Assembly: GCF_007341385.1 (NCBI RefSeq)
Contig: NZ_VJYD01000011.1
Coordinates: 1-64,000, forward strand
DNA: 64,000 bases
Direction of reading: 5' to 3'
DNA from: Flavobacterium daemonense
GTDB taxonomy: Bacteria; Bacteroidota; Bacteroidia; Flavobacteriales; Flavobacteriaceae
Positions 44,298 to 54,593 of the stretch are shown here, piece by piece. The notes beneath the pieces are model-generated. The model searched no databases. It saw only the letters and a program-made list of their open reading frames with translations, and had not been told where the DNA came from. Each line of letters opens with the position of its first letter. Position 1 is the first letter of the stretch. A program made the position numbers and the translations under genes.

Positions 44298-44433
44298 ACA
44301 AATATTTATTCTGGTAATCAAACTACAATTCATCCAAACATTATTTAAGAACTCCCCATCTCTTAATAGTAAATTTTGGATATTCCAAATAACATCAATG
44401 TGTCGCTTAATTTATAAAAACTAAAAAATTTCA

Positions 44434-47400
44434 ATGATTTTTAAATACCAAATTTTGAGATTTGTTTTTTTCTGGATTTGCTTTTGGAATTTACTTTTTT
44501 CGAGCTCTGAAAGCTTTGGTCAAAGCAAATCATTATCATTTAATAGATTGGATGTCACCAATGGTTTATCAAACAACTCGGTTTTATCAATCAGTCAAGA
44601 CTCAACTGGCTATATCTGGCTGGGCACCAAATATGGATTGAATCGTTTTGACGGGCGTACTTTTAAAGTTTTTAAAAATGACCCGAAAAATAAAGCCAGT
44701 ATATCTTCTGCAGATTGGATTCAAAATCTGGCATTAGGTAGTAATAACATAATGTGGATTGCAACCAAAGGGTTAGATCTATGCCACCTAGAAGATAACT
44801 CCTTTGAAACTATAATTCCGCAAAAAGAAAGCATTTTAACGGTATTGCCTGACAAGAAGGGCAATTTATGGATAGGTTCATCTAATCAGTTGCGATTCAA
44901 AGCCGCAAATAGTAAAAAAATTATATCTCTTACAATCGCCAAAAACATCAAAAAAGTTTCATCCATTTTTGAAGACAATGAGCATCATATTTGGATTGGA
45001 ACATCTGATGGTTTATTTGAATTATTTTTTGGAAACAAAAAACTAAATGTAAAAAGGCATTTTAGTTCCCAATTTAAAAACGGTGAGAATATTGATCCTA
45101 TTACCAGTATCGTGCAAGATCAAAATTTAAGATACTGGATCGGGACAAGAAAAAGCGGCCTCTTTGTTTTTGACAAAAAATCAATGCGCCTGACTCACTT
45201 TGAAAAAAAAAGCAATGATAAAAACTCGTTGGTAAATAATACAATCCGAAAAATTTTGCTTCATAAAAATGGTTCACTCTGGATCGGAACTCAGGATGGC
45301 TTATCGGTTTTGAATCCGAAAACTTTTCAATTTATTAATTATCAGCATGATCCAACTGATCCTAACAGTTTAAGCCAAAATTCTATTTACGATATTTTTC
45401 AGGACAAAAACGGTTCTGTCTGGATAGGAACTTATTTTGGAGGAGTAAATGTAGTTTATTCTGTAAATACGCCTTTTACAGTTTATCAAAACAGCATTTA
45501 TAAAAACAGCATCAGCAGTAATATAATTAGCGCTATTACTGAAGACAGCAAGCATAATTTATGGATTGGTACAGAAGCTGGAGGATTAAATAATTTCAAC
45601 AGAAGCAGCCAGCAATTCACCACATATAAAAATAAAATTAATGATAAGAACAGCTTAAGTTCTAATTTAGTTAAAGCCATCGCTATAGATAAAAGTCAAA
45701 ACTTATGGATAGGTACCTCGTTTGGTGGTCTAAATTTTTTTAATACTAAAACCGCGACTTTTAAGGTTTTCAAACGAAATGGCGAAAGCAGCAATAGTAT
45801 TGCATCAGATGAAGTCAACTCATTGCTTATCAACAAACAAAATAAGTTGTTTATTGGAACCGATTTAGGTCTTAATGTTTATGATATTGCTCAACAAAAA
45901 TTTTGGCTTATAAATTCTAAAAATAATATAGTTGTAAAAAAACCAATTTATGCACTATTTCAAGATAAGAAAAATATTATCTGGATAGGCACTACTGACA
46001 GGATTTATAATTATCATGACTCAAAATTTCAACTTAAAAATTTTAAAGACAGTCTAAACGGATCGTTTAATTATAGGGTTAACTGTTTTCTGGAAGACAG
46101 CAAAAACAATATGTGGGTAGGAACCTATCATAATGGGTTAGCTCTACTTAACATCAAAAACAATACTTTTAAAATTTTTAATAGCGCAAATGGCTTGCCC
46201 AGCGATAATATATTGGCTATTGCAGAAGACAACGAAACCAATTTATGGATAAGCACTGATAATGGCTTGGTAAAATACAACCGCCGTTTAAATACTTTCA
46301 GAACTTTTAATATCCTTGACGGTCTGCCTGATAATCAATTCAATACTACTTCTGTTTTAAAGGACTTTCAGGGGCGACTATTTTTTGGAACCTACAATGG
46401 CTTTATCAGTTTTCTACCTAAAAATATAGAAAAAAACATAGTCCCACCTGATGTTGTGTTATCTGACCTCAAATTATTTAATGCACCTGTTAAAATTAAT
46501 GATGAAAGTGAACTTCTAAAACAAGACATTAATTTTAGCACCACATTAACTTTTGACCACACTCAGAACAATTTCACAATCGAATTTTCCGCATTAAACT
46601 TTATAAAATCAAACAAAAACAAGTATGCCTACAAACTTGATGGTTTTGATAAAAACTGGAGTTATGTAGAAATACCTTCCGCCACTTATACCAATTTACC
46701 GGCAGGTGATTATCAGTTTTTAGTCAAAGCAGCCAATAACGATGGAATTTGGAGCAAGAATATCAAAAAAATTGACATTGAAATACTGCCGCCTTTCTGG
46801 AGAACCTGGTGGGCATATCTTATCTATTTTGCTATAGCTTATACAATAGCCTATTATATCATAAAGTTTTTTAAAGCCAGAGCTAGACTAAAACAAGAGC
46901 TTTATTTTGAAAATTTGAGAGCTGAGCATCAGAAACAGGACTATCAAATGAAGTTGGATTTCTTTACCAATGTTTCACACGAAATCAGGACTCCGTTAAC
47001 CCTGATTTTAGGTCCAATTGAAAAATTAGAGCAACTAACTGTAAAAAATACACAGGCCAATAAATATGCACTAAGCATTAAAAACAATACCGAACGTTTA
47101 TATCGATTGGTAAACGAATTGTTGGATTTCAGAAAAGCTGATTCCGGCAACCTGCGACTTCTGTTTATAGAAGAAGACATTGTAAAAGCCTTGAAAGAAG
47201 TTTTTAATCACTTTCAAACACTTGCCGAATCAAAAAACATTCAATACTCTTTTAAAACCAGCGATCCCCAGATTTTGGTCTATTTCGATAAAGATCAAAT
47301 GGAAAAAGTGTTTTTTAATTTATTGTCTAATGCTTTCAAGTTTACACAAAAAGGAGGCAAAATCTGCTTAGAGATATCTTTGAAAGAACAGCAAGTTGAA

Positions 47401-48537
47401 ATTACTGTGAGCGATAATGGCAAAGGAATTGCCATCGACAATATCAATGATGTTTTCAAAAACTTTTATCAAGCCGGACAAAAAATGGGAACGGGCATTG
47501 GTCTGGCCTTATCAAAAAGTTTGATAGAACTGCACAAAGGCAATATAAGCGTAACAAGTACGCCTGCTTTAGTGAACGAAACGGGAAAAACTACTTTTAC
47601 GGTAATGTTGCAGCTAGGCAAAAATCATTTGAGCGAAATTGATATTACACCAGCAATATCCTACGTTGAAACTAATATGTATGAGGAAGCTGACCATTAT
47701 TTACAAGAAGATGCGCCCGAAGATTTTTCAGAGGACTTTATTGACACGCAAATTGTTGTGAATACAAATAAAACTGCAACCATCTTGATTGTTGAAGATA
47801 ATGATGAAGTAAGGGAGTTTATCAAACAATCTTTGGAGAGCCAGTATCATATTTACGAAAGAGAAAACGGACTTGAAGGCTGGGAAAATGCCATTCAAAC
47901 CCTTCCCGATATAATTATTAGCGATGTAATGATGCCGGTTATGGATGGTTTGGAATTTTGCAGGAAAATCAAAACCGATATAAGAACTTCACATATCCCT
48001 GTTATTCTTCTGACAGCCAAATCAGCGCCTATAAACCAAATCCACGGCTTGCAACACGGTGCCGATGCGTATATTACAAAGCCCTTCAGTGAGCAGATTT
48101 TACATCTGAACATCCGTAATCTTTTAGCCTTAAAAGAAGCATTACGAAAAAAATATAGCGAACAGTTGCTGCAATTGCCGATTATAACCAATGCTGAATC
48201 ATCTCAAGACGAGTTATTTCTGCAAAAACTGCAACAAATTATAGAAAACAATATTTCAAATACAGAATTGGATCTCAACTTTATTACTATAGAAATTGGC
48301 ATGAGCAAATCAGGTTTGTACAGGAAATTTAGTGCACTGACCAATCTGACCTTAAATGAATTTATTAGAGCTCAGCGTTTGAGACACGCCGTCGAGTTGT
48401 TCCAAAAAGGAGAAATTTCTGTTATCTCGGTAGCTTCACAAGTTGGATTTAATGATCCAAAATATTTTGCACGAGAATTCAAGAAAATATATGGCATCAC
48501 CCCAACAGATTATATTAAAAACAAAAAACAGAATTAA
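44434..48537 (+). CDS. Hybrid two-component system regulator of the PUL (HTCS)
   Basis: 1367 residues in one chain. Signal or anchor at the N-terminus (to about 30). Two seven-bladed Reg_prop propellers (about 35-680; repeated WIGT...GL motifs). Y_Y_Y domain (about 690-785). One membrane helix (about 790-812; WWAYLIYFAIAYTIAYYII). HisKA with His849 in NVSHEIRTPLTL. HATPase with DNGKGIA and GTGIGLALSKS. Receiver (about 1115-1230) with Asp1164 in IIISDVMMP. AraC-type HTH (about 1265-1365; ISVASQVGFNDPKYFAREFKK). The periplasmic propellers bind an oligosaccharide from the target glycan and the HTH activates the PUL. It is the only large plus-strand gene of the locus, divergent from the GDSL pair. 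Confidence 0.96.
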   Translation: MIFKYQILRFVFFWICFWNLLFSSSESFGQSKSLSFNRLDVTNGLSNNSVLSISQDSTGYIWLGTKYGLNRFDGRTFKVFKNDPKNKASISSADWIQNLALGSNNIMWIATKGLDLCHLEDNSFETIIPQKESILTVLPDKKGNLWIGSSNQLRFKAANSKKIISLTIAKNIKKVSSIFEDNEHHIWIGTSDGLFELFFGNKKLNVKRHFSSQFKNGENIDPITSIVQDQNLRYWIGTRKSGLFVFDKKSMRLTHFEKKSNDKNSLVNNTIRKILLHKNGSLWIGTQDGLSVLNPKTFQFINYQHDPTDPNSLSQNSIYDIFQDKNGSVWIGTYFGGVNVVYSVNTPFTVYQNSIYKNSISSNIISAITEDSKHNLWIGTEAGGLNNFNRSSQQFTTYKNKINDKNSLSSNLVKAIAIDKSQNLWIGTSFGGLNFFNTKTATFKVFKRNGESSNSIASDEVNSLLINKQNKLFIGTDLGLNVYDIAQQKFWLINSKNNIVVKKPIYALFQDKKNIIWIGTTDRIYNYHDSKFQLKNFKDSLNGSFNYRVNCFLEDSKNNMWVGTYHNGLALLNIKNNTFKIFNSANGLPSDNILAIAEDNETNLWISTDNGLVKYNRRLNTFRTFNILDGLPDNQFNTTSVLKDFQGRLFFGTYNGFISFLPKNIEKNIVPPDVVLSDLKLFNAPVKINDESELLKQDINFSTTLTFDHTQNNFTIEFSALNFIKSNKNKYAYKLDGFDKNWSYVEIPSATYTNLPAGDYQFLVKAANNDGIWSKNIKKIDIEILPPFWRTWWAYLIYFAIAYTIAYYIIKFFKARARLKQELYFENLRAEHQKQDYQMKLDFFTNVSHEIRTPLTLILGPIEKLEQLTVKNTQANKYALSIKNNTERLYRLVNELLDFRKADSGNLRLLFIEEDIVKALKEVFNHFQTLAESKNIQYSFKTSDPQILVYFDKDQMEKVFFNLLSNAFKFTQKGGKICLEISLKEQQVEITVSDNGKGIAIDNINDVFKNFYQAGQKMGTGIGLALSKSLIELHKGNISVTSTPALVNETGKTTFTVMLQLGKNHLSEIDITPAISYVETNMYEEADHYLQEDAPEDFSEDFIDTQIVVNTNKTATILIVEDNDEVREFIKQSLESQYHIYERENGLEGWENAIQTLPDIIISDVMMPVMDGLEFCRKIKTDIRTSHIPVILLTAKSAPINQIHGLQHGADAYITKPFSEQILHLNIRNLLALKEALRKKYSEQLLQLPIITNAESSQDELFLQKLQQIIENNISNTELDLNFITIEIGMSKSGLYRKFSALTNLTLNEFIRAQRLRHAVELFQKGEISVISVASQVGFNDPKYFAREFKKIYGITPTDYIKNKKQN

Positions 48538-48665
48538 ATAGTTGAGTTGATTAAGTACAATGCAAAACACTGATGCAAATAGACTACATTAATCTCTTTT
48601 AAAGTTTTAAAGACAGTGTAATATCATTTAGAAAGATATAATTCTAATTGTTTTTTTGTATAAAA

Positions 48666-48705
48666 CGAGCGCACTCGAGATGCGTGTGCATCTCGAGTGC
48701 GCTCG
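48666..48705. other. Perfect 18-bp GC-rich hairpin after the HTCS gene
   Basis: CGAGCGCACTCGAGATGC (48666-48683) pairs perfectly with 48688-48705 around a GTGT loop. Each arm includes CTCGAG. It is strikingly GC-rich for its AT-rich surroundings. There is no T run, so it is not a standard terminator, though it may stop or stabilise the HTCS transcript. Confidence 0.6.
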
Positions 48706-48802
48706 AGGTCTTAAAATTATAATAATTCGAATTTCTGCACCAGACGCATCAAATTGTTGCTCCTTATGACCGATTGGTTCATTTTTTATATTCTATTCAA
48801 AA

Positions 48803-50542
48803 TTATTTCCCTTTTGTAATTCCGCTTTCATTAAATGCATCAACCACATAAAAATAGTCAGCACCTGCATTCAAACTCAAAATGGTGGCCGAAGTTTCAG
48901 AATAGACTTGATGATTCAAATATAATTTGTCTTTTGCCAATCCATATCTAACTATGTAGCCCGTAGCATTTGGAACTTTATCCCAACTAACGGTTACTTG
49001 TTTTCGGTCTGAATCTTTTCTTTCAATTTTGATATTTTTTACGGGTTGCGGCAATTTATCATTCCCTTTTCCGAAAATACGGAAACCGCTTATCGCAAAT
49101 TTTCCGTCAGGTACATGGTGATTGGTAATTCTGAAATAACGCCCTTTGATTGCTTTTGGCAATTCAGAATAATCATGTGGATAATCATTTACGTTATTGC
49201 TTTTATCAATTAAAACCGTCCAGTTTTTCTTGTCATTTGAATATTCAATTACATATTGATACGGCACATAATCAGCTCTTCCCAAAAGTTCAGTGTCTTT
49301 ATCGGTAAAATTGATTTGAATTGCGCGAACCTCATATTCTTTTTCTAAATCCAAACTCAACCATTCACCTTTGTTTCCTGTTTTGGCACTCCAAAAAGTT
49401 CGGATGTTTTCGTCAACCGCATTTTCAGGATTGAAATTTTCCAAAACCGATGAAGTTTCCACTTTTTTGTTGTACGAAAGCAACATCCAACCCGTAAATA
49501 AATCGGTGTTGCCTTTTAGATTTTTGTTTGGAATATAATGCGGGTAATCTGCCAAATACGAATTGGAATACAAATTATTGTCTTTATCAAAAGCCGCCGG
49601 AATTAAGTTGATTCGACGCTCAAACAATTGATAAATATTTACGCCAACGGTTCCGCTATGCCAATAATTGCCATAAATATCCTTAAACGTGTTTCCGTGA
49701 CCTCCTCCAAAAGCAAAGCCCGTAGGTTTGTATGCATACGGATTATGTTTAGCAATCGTGTAAGGCCCCAGCGGATGATCACCTATGTAAACTGCATCGT
49801 TGTATTCTTTTCCCTGCAAGGGCGAAGAATACTGAAAATAATATTTCCCTTTATATTTATTGAGCCACGCCCCTTCCAGCCAAGGTTTTGGGCGATTCAA
49901 TAATCGATCTGATCCTTTGTTCTCCCATCCATATTTATCGAGATGCAAATTCACCATCGGCTGAATTTCCCCAATGGGTTCAAAGTTGTTTTTTACGTCC
50001 AATTCGATTCCGTACAACGGTAAATTATCATTGGAGCTGCCATAATACAAATAGAGTCTTTTATCATCGTCCAAAAACAAACAAGGATCGGTGAAACCGC
50101 TCAATTTATAATTCCTTATGTACGTCCATTTTCCCGATTTCGGGTCGGATGTTTTGTACAGTTTTTGGTCTGCAGCCATAAAATAGACTTCTCCGTTCAT
50201 TTCTACAACGGTTGGCGCATATTCTTCCCAAGGCAAATCATTGTTCGTAATAAAATCCCAAGCAATCATATCTTTCGAATGCCAATAGCCTCCCGATCTG
50301 GAGACGAACAAATAATATTCATTTTTAAAAACCAGCATGTCCGGATCGGCGCCTTCACGATAGGATTGTGTTCCTAAAATTCTTCCCCCATAGTCTTTTC
50401 TGATGCAAAATCGATAACTGATATTTACAGGGTTACAATAGGTTGTCTGTGCAAAAAGAGTTTCTGAAAAACAAGTTGTGAGCAATATTATTATAATTAT
50501 TTGCCATTTGAATTTACCGTTTATCGGATGTGTTTTTTTCAT
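48803..50542 (-). CDS. GH43-like hydrolase with discoidin and fibronectin domains
   Basis: 579 residues. Signal peptide to about residue 32 (ETLFAQ). The propeller (about 35-360) has REGADPDMLVFKNEYY with the catalytic Asp, FTDPCLFLDDDKRLYLYYG, and a candidate acid Glu in KPWLEGAWLNKYKGKYY. An F5/8 type C (discoidin) module (about 370-490) and an Fn3 domain (about 505-579) follow; both are usual for carbohydrate binding or spacing. It is probably an exo-acting glycosidase; the substrate is not evident. It lies 12 bp after the sialate-esterase-like gene. Confidence 0.88.
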   Translation of the reverse strand: MKKTHPINGKFKWQIIIIILLTTCFSETLFAQTTYCNPVNISYRFCIRKDYGGRILGTQSYREGADPDMLVFKNEYYLFVSRSGGYWHSKDMIAWDFITNNDLPWEEYAPTVVEMNGEVYFMAADQKLYKTSDPKSGKWTYIRNYKLSGFTDPCLFLDDDKRLYLYYGSSNDNLPLYGIELDVKNNFEPIGEIQPMVNLHLDKYGWENKGSDRLLNRPKPWLEGAWLNKYKGKYYFQYSSPLQGKEYNDAVYIGDHPLGPYTIAKHNPYAYKPTGFAFGGGHGNTFKDIYGNYWHSGTVGVNIYQLFERRINLIPAAFDKDNNLYSNSYLADYPHYIPNKNLKGNTDLFTGWMLLSYNKKVETSSVLENFNPENAVDENIRTFWSAKTGNKGEWLSLDLEKEYEVRAIQINFTDKDTELLGRADYVPYQYVIEYSNDKKNWTVLIDKSNNVNDYPHDYSELPKAIKGRYFRITNHHVPDGKFAISGFRIFGKGNDKLPQPVKNIKIERKDSDRKQVTVSWDKVPNATGYIVRYGLAKDKLYLNHQVYSETSATILSLNAGADYFYVVDAFNESGITKGK

Positions 50543-50554
50543 TTTCCTTTTAAT

Positions 50555-52012
50555 TTATTTAGATTTCCAATCAATAGCGTCTGTACGAAATGGAACAGCA
50601 GGAAGTCCTGCACCGTTAAACAGATTTGGCATAGCTGTTTCATCCCAAGCAAAACGCACAGTCACAGGATTAGTAATCCCAGGTGCAGATACAATGACTT
50701 TTTGACCTTGGATTTGGGCAGTTGCAGGAACAAACTTACCATCATTCCCTGCTACCATAAACCAATTTAACGGTTTATTATAATTACTTTTCAGTCCATC
50801 ACTATACTTGAATGACAGGATAGCATTGCCATTTTGTACCTTCATGCTTTCAAAAACTGGTCCACTGCATACTACTTTTTTATTGTAGGTATTTGCAAGT
50901 GAAATTAATGCTAACCTTCTACCTACTTCCCATTTATACGATGGGTGAATATCTGTAAGCGTATCCACCAAATCCGTGGTGACAGCCATACCAGTATGCG
51001 GTATTTTCAAAGACTGTGTTTGCCCTTCCCAGAACTCAGGGAGCCTTTCTGCAGTACGCGGTACGGAAGTCTTTTCCTTCCTCTTACTATAATAATAGGG
51101 AGCAATCAGTACCGAATAGAAAGGAAGTTTGTCATTCCCCCATTGTGTACGCCAACCTTCAATCAATGCCTGCATTTTATCAGCATACCGTATTCCATCA
51201 TTATTCAGGCAATTTGCCTCGCCCTGATACCAAAGAAAGCCACGCAATGCAAAGGGCGCTAAAGGCTGTATCATGCTCTCATTATTCTTTCCAGGGGCAA
51301 TGTTATCAATCATAAACGGCTCTTTTTTGCTCTCTGCTGCAAATGCTGGTACGGCTTTATAAGCTTCTGCTGGCGTCCACGTCTCAATACGGCTTCCACC
51401 CCATGCAGAAAAAATGACCCCAATGGGTATGTGTAGCTTTGACTGAATATTTTTTGCGAAATAAAACCCTACAGTAGAAAACTGCTCAAAAGCCGTGCCT
51501 GCACACTCATTCCAACCGGTTGTTGTTACATCAGGGCTACTCAATACCTTCTCAACTTTAAATAAGCGAATGTTGGGATAGATTTTAGTTAATTCCAACG
51601 CTGAGCTGTCAATCCCCACCTTAGGCTTGACAAAATATTGGGGAAGTAACTTCATGCTATATTCCATATTCGACTGGCCGGAACATAACCATACTTCACC
51701 CACAAGAATATTTGAAAGGCTAATCGTATTGCTGCTGCCAGAAATTGTCATCACCTTTGGCTTATCTGATGCTTTTAAAGGAGATAGTTCTACTTTCCAA
51801 TTTCCATCAGAATTTGTTTTAGCGTTTTTTTTCTGACCCGAAAAAGATACAGTGACCCGTTCGCCTGGATTAGCCCATCCCCATACAGGCACAGGCTTTT
51901 CTCGTTGTAATACCATATTGCTTCCCAATACTTTTGGGAGTCTGACTTGTGCCTGAATAAAAGCAGAAGACGTTACAAGAACAGTAAGAGTGAATAGTGT
52001 TTTTAGTCTCAT
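50555..52012 (-). CDS. Sialate O-acetylesterase-like SGNH hydrolase
   Basis: 485 residues with a signal peptide (to IQAQ, residue 21). Nucleophile Ser in WLCSGQSNMEYS, Gly in IFSAWGGSRIETW, Asn/Gln region LWYQGEANCLNN, and Asp/His in LTDIHPSYKWEVGRR. N- and C-terminal beta domains flank the catalytic core, the standard layout. It removes O-acetyl groups; many PUL members of this family act on sugars other than sialic acid, and no sialidase or sialic-acid pathway is in the window. It leads a two-gene unit with the GH43-like gene. Confidence 0.92.
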   Translation of the reverse strand: MRLKTLFTLTVLVTSSAFIQAQVRLPKVLGSNMVLQREKPVPVWGWANPGERVTVSFSGQKKNAKTNSDGNWKVELSPLKASDKPKVMTISGSSNTISLSNILVGEVWLCSGQSNMEYSMKLLPQYFVKPKVGIDSSALELTKIYPNIRLFKVEKVLSSPDVTTTGWNECAGTAFEQFSTVGFYFAKNIQSKLHIPIGVIFSAWGGSRIETWTPAEAYKAVPAFAAESKKEPFMIDNIAPGKNNESMIQPLAPFALRGFLWYQGEANCLNNDGIRYADKMQALIEGWRTQWGNDKLPFYSVLIAPYYYSKRKEKTSVPRTAERLPEFWEGQTQSLKIPHTGMAVTTDLVDTLTDIHPSYKWEVGRRLALISLANTYNKKVVCSGPVFESMKVQNGNAILSFKYSDGLKSNYNKPLNWFMVAGNDGKFVPATAQIQGQKVIVSAPGITNPVTVRFAWDETAMPNLFNGAGLPAVPFRTDAIDWKSK

Positions 52013-52157
52013 GGTTAAATCATTTAATTTTTTTTCATAGTAATGGTCATCTTACAGGCTGATTATTGGGTTTATTTTTTTGACACGGTCTAGATGGTTC
52101 ATTATTACAGACAACCCCGGTTCCAGTTCAACTATAATCGAAAACATAGCTTATGTA

Positions 52158-54326
52158 TTATGGTTGAGTCACATATATAGGCGTACCGGCATTCACTGTA
52201 AATGAAACACTTGATCCCGCGTAAGGAGCTGAAGGCATGGTACATTCCAAAAATCTGGTTGATGCGATTCCTGGCAAATCCAGGTAAACATTGATTTTGG
52301 CATTACTCTGTGCTGGATCGGCAATATCCACCGAAACATTTGGAGTACCAACATTCTTTAACATCACCACACAAGGCTTATCGACACGAACACTTACACC
52401 GCCATTTGTAAAAGTAGTAGGCTCATAGAAAACCACTTGCCTTACATTCAATCCGGTATGTTTTACGGCCTGTACACTAGAACTATTTGTCATTATTTGA
52501 ATCTTGCTGGCATCATATTTCTTCATATCCCGCACCGTAGTTTTATTGGGTGCCACAATATAAGCGTAGCTGGCATCAGTAGGTTTAACGCCATGATTAA
52601 ACCACAAGGTAAACACATCGCTGCTAACCGGTTTATTAGGCTGAGTTGTATTGATATCATGCCAATTACCGTTTTGAGTCTGGCTAGTCAACTGTAAATC
52701 CCCCCCCTGAGGAAAAAAATACCCTACATTACCGTGTAATACCCATTGCAGATTTCCATTATAATTGTTAGCCCCTTTACTTACTACAGAAGTCCTTCCA
52801 TTGGACGACACCGTTACCTTGCCATCCAGCAGACATTGATTTACGGTGGTATTGATGGTTTCGGCAGCTGTAGCATTAATGGCGGCACCAAGACAGACTA
52901 CTTCATCATCAAAAAAGAACCATGACTTGCGGGCATTTACGCCATAATCATTAAAGGCATAAGCCGTAGCACCATAAACCCCATCGGATACCCCACCCAC
53001 AAAGGATGATTTGCCCTTGTGTTCAGGAAGGCTATACCAATCTGCACGTACAGGAATAGTGGCGTATTCCGGAGCGGTTACCCCAGGAATTTTGTTCCAT
53101 TCCCATACCGGAAAAATAGTAGCATACTCATTCCCGGTAACAGCAATACTAGTGGCTCCTTCTGTAAGAAAACACCCTTTAAGATTCTCTCCGTTTCCAT
53201 TTTCAGATCTTAAAGTTCGGGTAGAAACGTTTCTAAGACCAAAATTATAGCCGCTTCTGATGTGCTGAACATAATCCGAACTCCAATAATTAATATTTTT
53301 GGCACTTAGCCCGTACGACGCCGGTTGAGTTCCTATTAGACGGGCTATGGCCTCATCATAAGCGCCAATATTATTTGGATCCAAAAGTTTCATTTTTTCC
53401 AATGACAAACTTAATCTTGATTGATTTGAAGCATTAATTCTGCTAATGGAACGCCCTAAGGCATTAAAATCTATATTCTTACCACGAATACATTTAAGAT
53501 AAGAGTTTCGTACAAAAAGAGATAAAAGATTCAAACTGGTACCCGACAATGCATAAGAAGTCCCTCTAACATACATGGCAACATTAATTTCGCCGTCAAT
53601 AAAAACGCTACCATAGCCCCCCATATACAATTGACTCCCATGAGCTTTATAAGAATAATCATATTGAACACCGTCACCAGTGGTCAACACTATAGGCATA
53701 AAAGACTGATTTACGCCTATTTGCACAATAGCACTATCCGCTTTAAGACAGCCTCTATAAATATAATGCGTAGCAACATCCACCATGTTCGCAGCACCGG
53801 TTTGTGTAACTGGATTCCCCCTATCCATCTGCTCTATAAGATTAGCTTCGAGGGAGGACGGTATTTGTTGAGTTGTGTTGTTACGAAGTAAAATCAGAAT
53901 TTGTCCTACTTTTTGAGGACTTGATATTTGATTCCACCACCAACTGCCACTTTGCGGATCTTTTTGATCCCAATAAGTCAAACTATTTATAATTGCCTGA
54001 TACAAAACCTTATTACCATAATAGTTAGAGCTGGGCATCGTATAGGCTAGTGCGAAGTTTTTTACACGATTCAGATGCGTATCCGGAATCCAAGTGGCAT
54101 GAGTACGATCACTGTAATTTATATCTCCCCAGGAACCATCGCTCTTTAAAGTAGGAAGTGTAGTGGCCACTGCATTATCTAACGCGGTTACAGCTGTACC
54201 ACTAATTAAGTTTTCGCGTATACGTTGCATGATCGTTTCATAGTCTGATACCGTTTGTCCCAAAACACGATGGTTTTGAAAAAAGCAACAGATCAATAAA
54301 ATAAGTAAAACGCAGTTCTTTTTCAT
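52158..54326 (-). CDS. Polysaccharide lyase family 8, paralogue 3
   Basis: 722 residues, same length and design as PL8-1: signal peptide (HRVLGQ), Asn in GAANMVDVA, His and Tyr nine apart in KAHGSQLYMGGYGS, Arg in GRSISR, and an invariant segment FVGGVSDGVYGATAYAF shared with PL8-1. No T9SS tail. Three PL8 genes in one locus mean successive duplication. The surface-facing sequences differ most around the toroid, so they may cut different linkages or chain lengths (inference). The upstream region (54327-54593) shows no palindrome or direct-repeat block. Confidence 0.92.
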   Translation of the reverse strand: MKKNCVLLILLICCFFQNHRVLGQTVSDYETIMQRIRENLISGTAVTALDNAVATTLPTLKSDGSWGDINYSDRTHATWIPDTHLNRVKNFALAYTMPSSNYYGNKVLYQAIINSLTYWDQKDPQSGSWWWNQISSPQKVGQILILLRNNTTQQIPSSLEANLIEQMDRGNPVTQTGAANMVDVATHYIYRGCLKADSAIVQIGVNQSFMPIVLTTGDGVQYDYSYKAHGSQLYMGGYGSVFIDGEINVAMYVRGTSYALSGTSLNLLSLFVRNSYLKCIRGKNIDFNALGRSISRINASNQSRLSLSLEKMKLLDPNNIGAYDEAIARLIGTQPASYGLSAKNINYWSSDYVQHIRSGYNFGLRNVSTRTLRSENGNGENLKGCFLTEGATSIAVTGNEYATIFPVWEWNKIPGVTAPEYATIPVRADWYSLPEHKGKSSFVGGVSDGVYGATAYAFNDYGVNARKSWFFFDDEVVCLGAAINATAAETINTTVNQCLLDGKVTVSSNGRTSVVSKGANNYNGNLQWVLHGNVGYFFPQGGDLQLTSQTQNGNWHDINTTQPNKPVSSDVFTLWFNHGVKPTDASYAYIVAPNKTTVRDMKKYDASKIQIMTNSSSVQAVKHTGLNVRQVVFYEPTTFTNGGVSVRVDKPCVVMLKNVGTPNVSVDIADPAQSNAKINVYLDLPGIASTRFLECTMPSAPYAGSSVSFTVNAGTPIYVTQP

Positions 54327-54593
54327 TATTATTTATTCTTAGTTAATTCAAGTTGCTAGTTTTTCAACAGCAACACTACTCGCCTCTAGTACTTTAAACC
54401 GAAGCTTACTTGTCTTATTGTTTTCATAAACAACAATTTCAAGTATTATTTAAAAAAAATTAAAACGGGGCAACTCTTGCCAATCATCAGTTCCAAAACC
54501 GCTTTTCGGAAATCCCTCTGTATTAAACAAATCGCCGGACACAAAAATTTATTTTAAACCTTCTTTATCCATTGATTAAAAGGTCAAATGTTT

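Larger units (their letters stand above)
43899..44433. other. Divergent control region between the GDSL pair and the HTCS
   Basis: 535 AT-rich bases. It contains the third palindrome, the third direct-repeat block and, facing the HTCS, a good Bacteroidota promoter at 44268-44297. No gene seen. Confidence 0.6.

Noticed and set aside
48666..48705. CRISPR repeat or tRNA for the GC-rich hairpin
   Set aside because: Single copy, no spacers, and no cloverleaf can be drawn.
50555..52012. Sialic-acid utilisation as the theme of the locus
   Set aside because: Only a sialate-esterase-like protein is present; there is no sialidase, NanA-type lyase or epimerase in the window, and this family often acts on other acetylated sugars.
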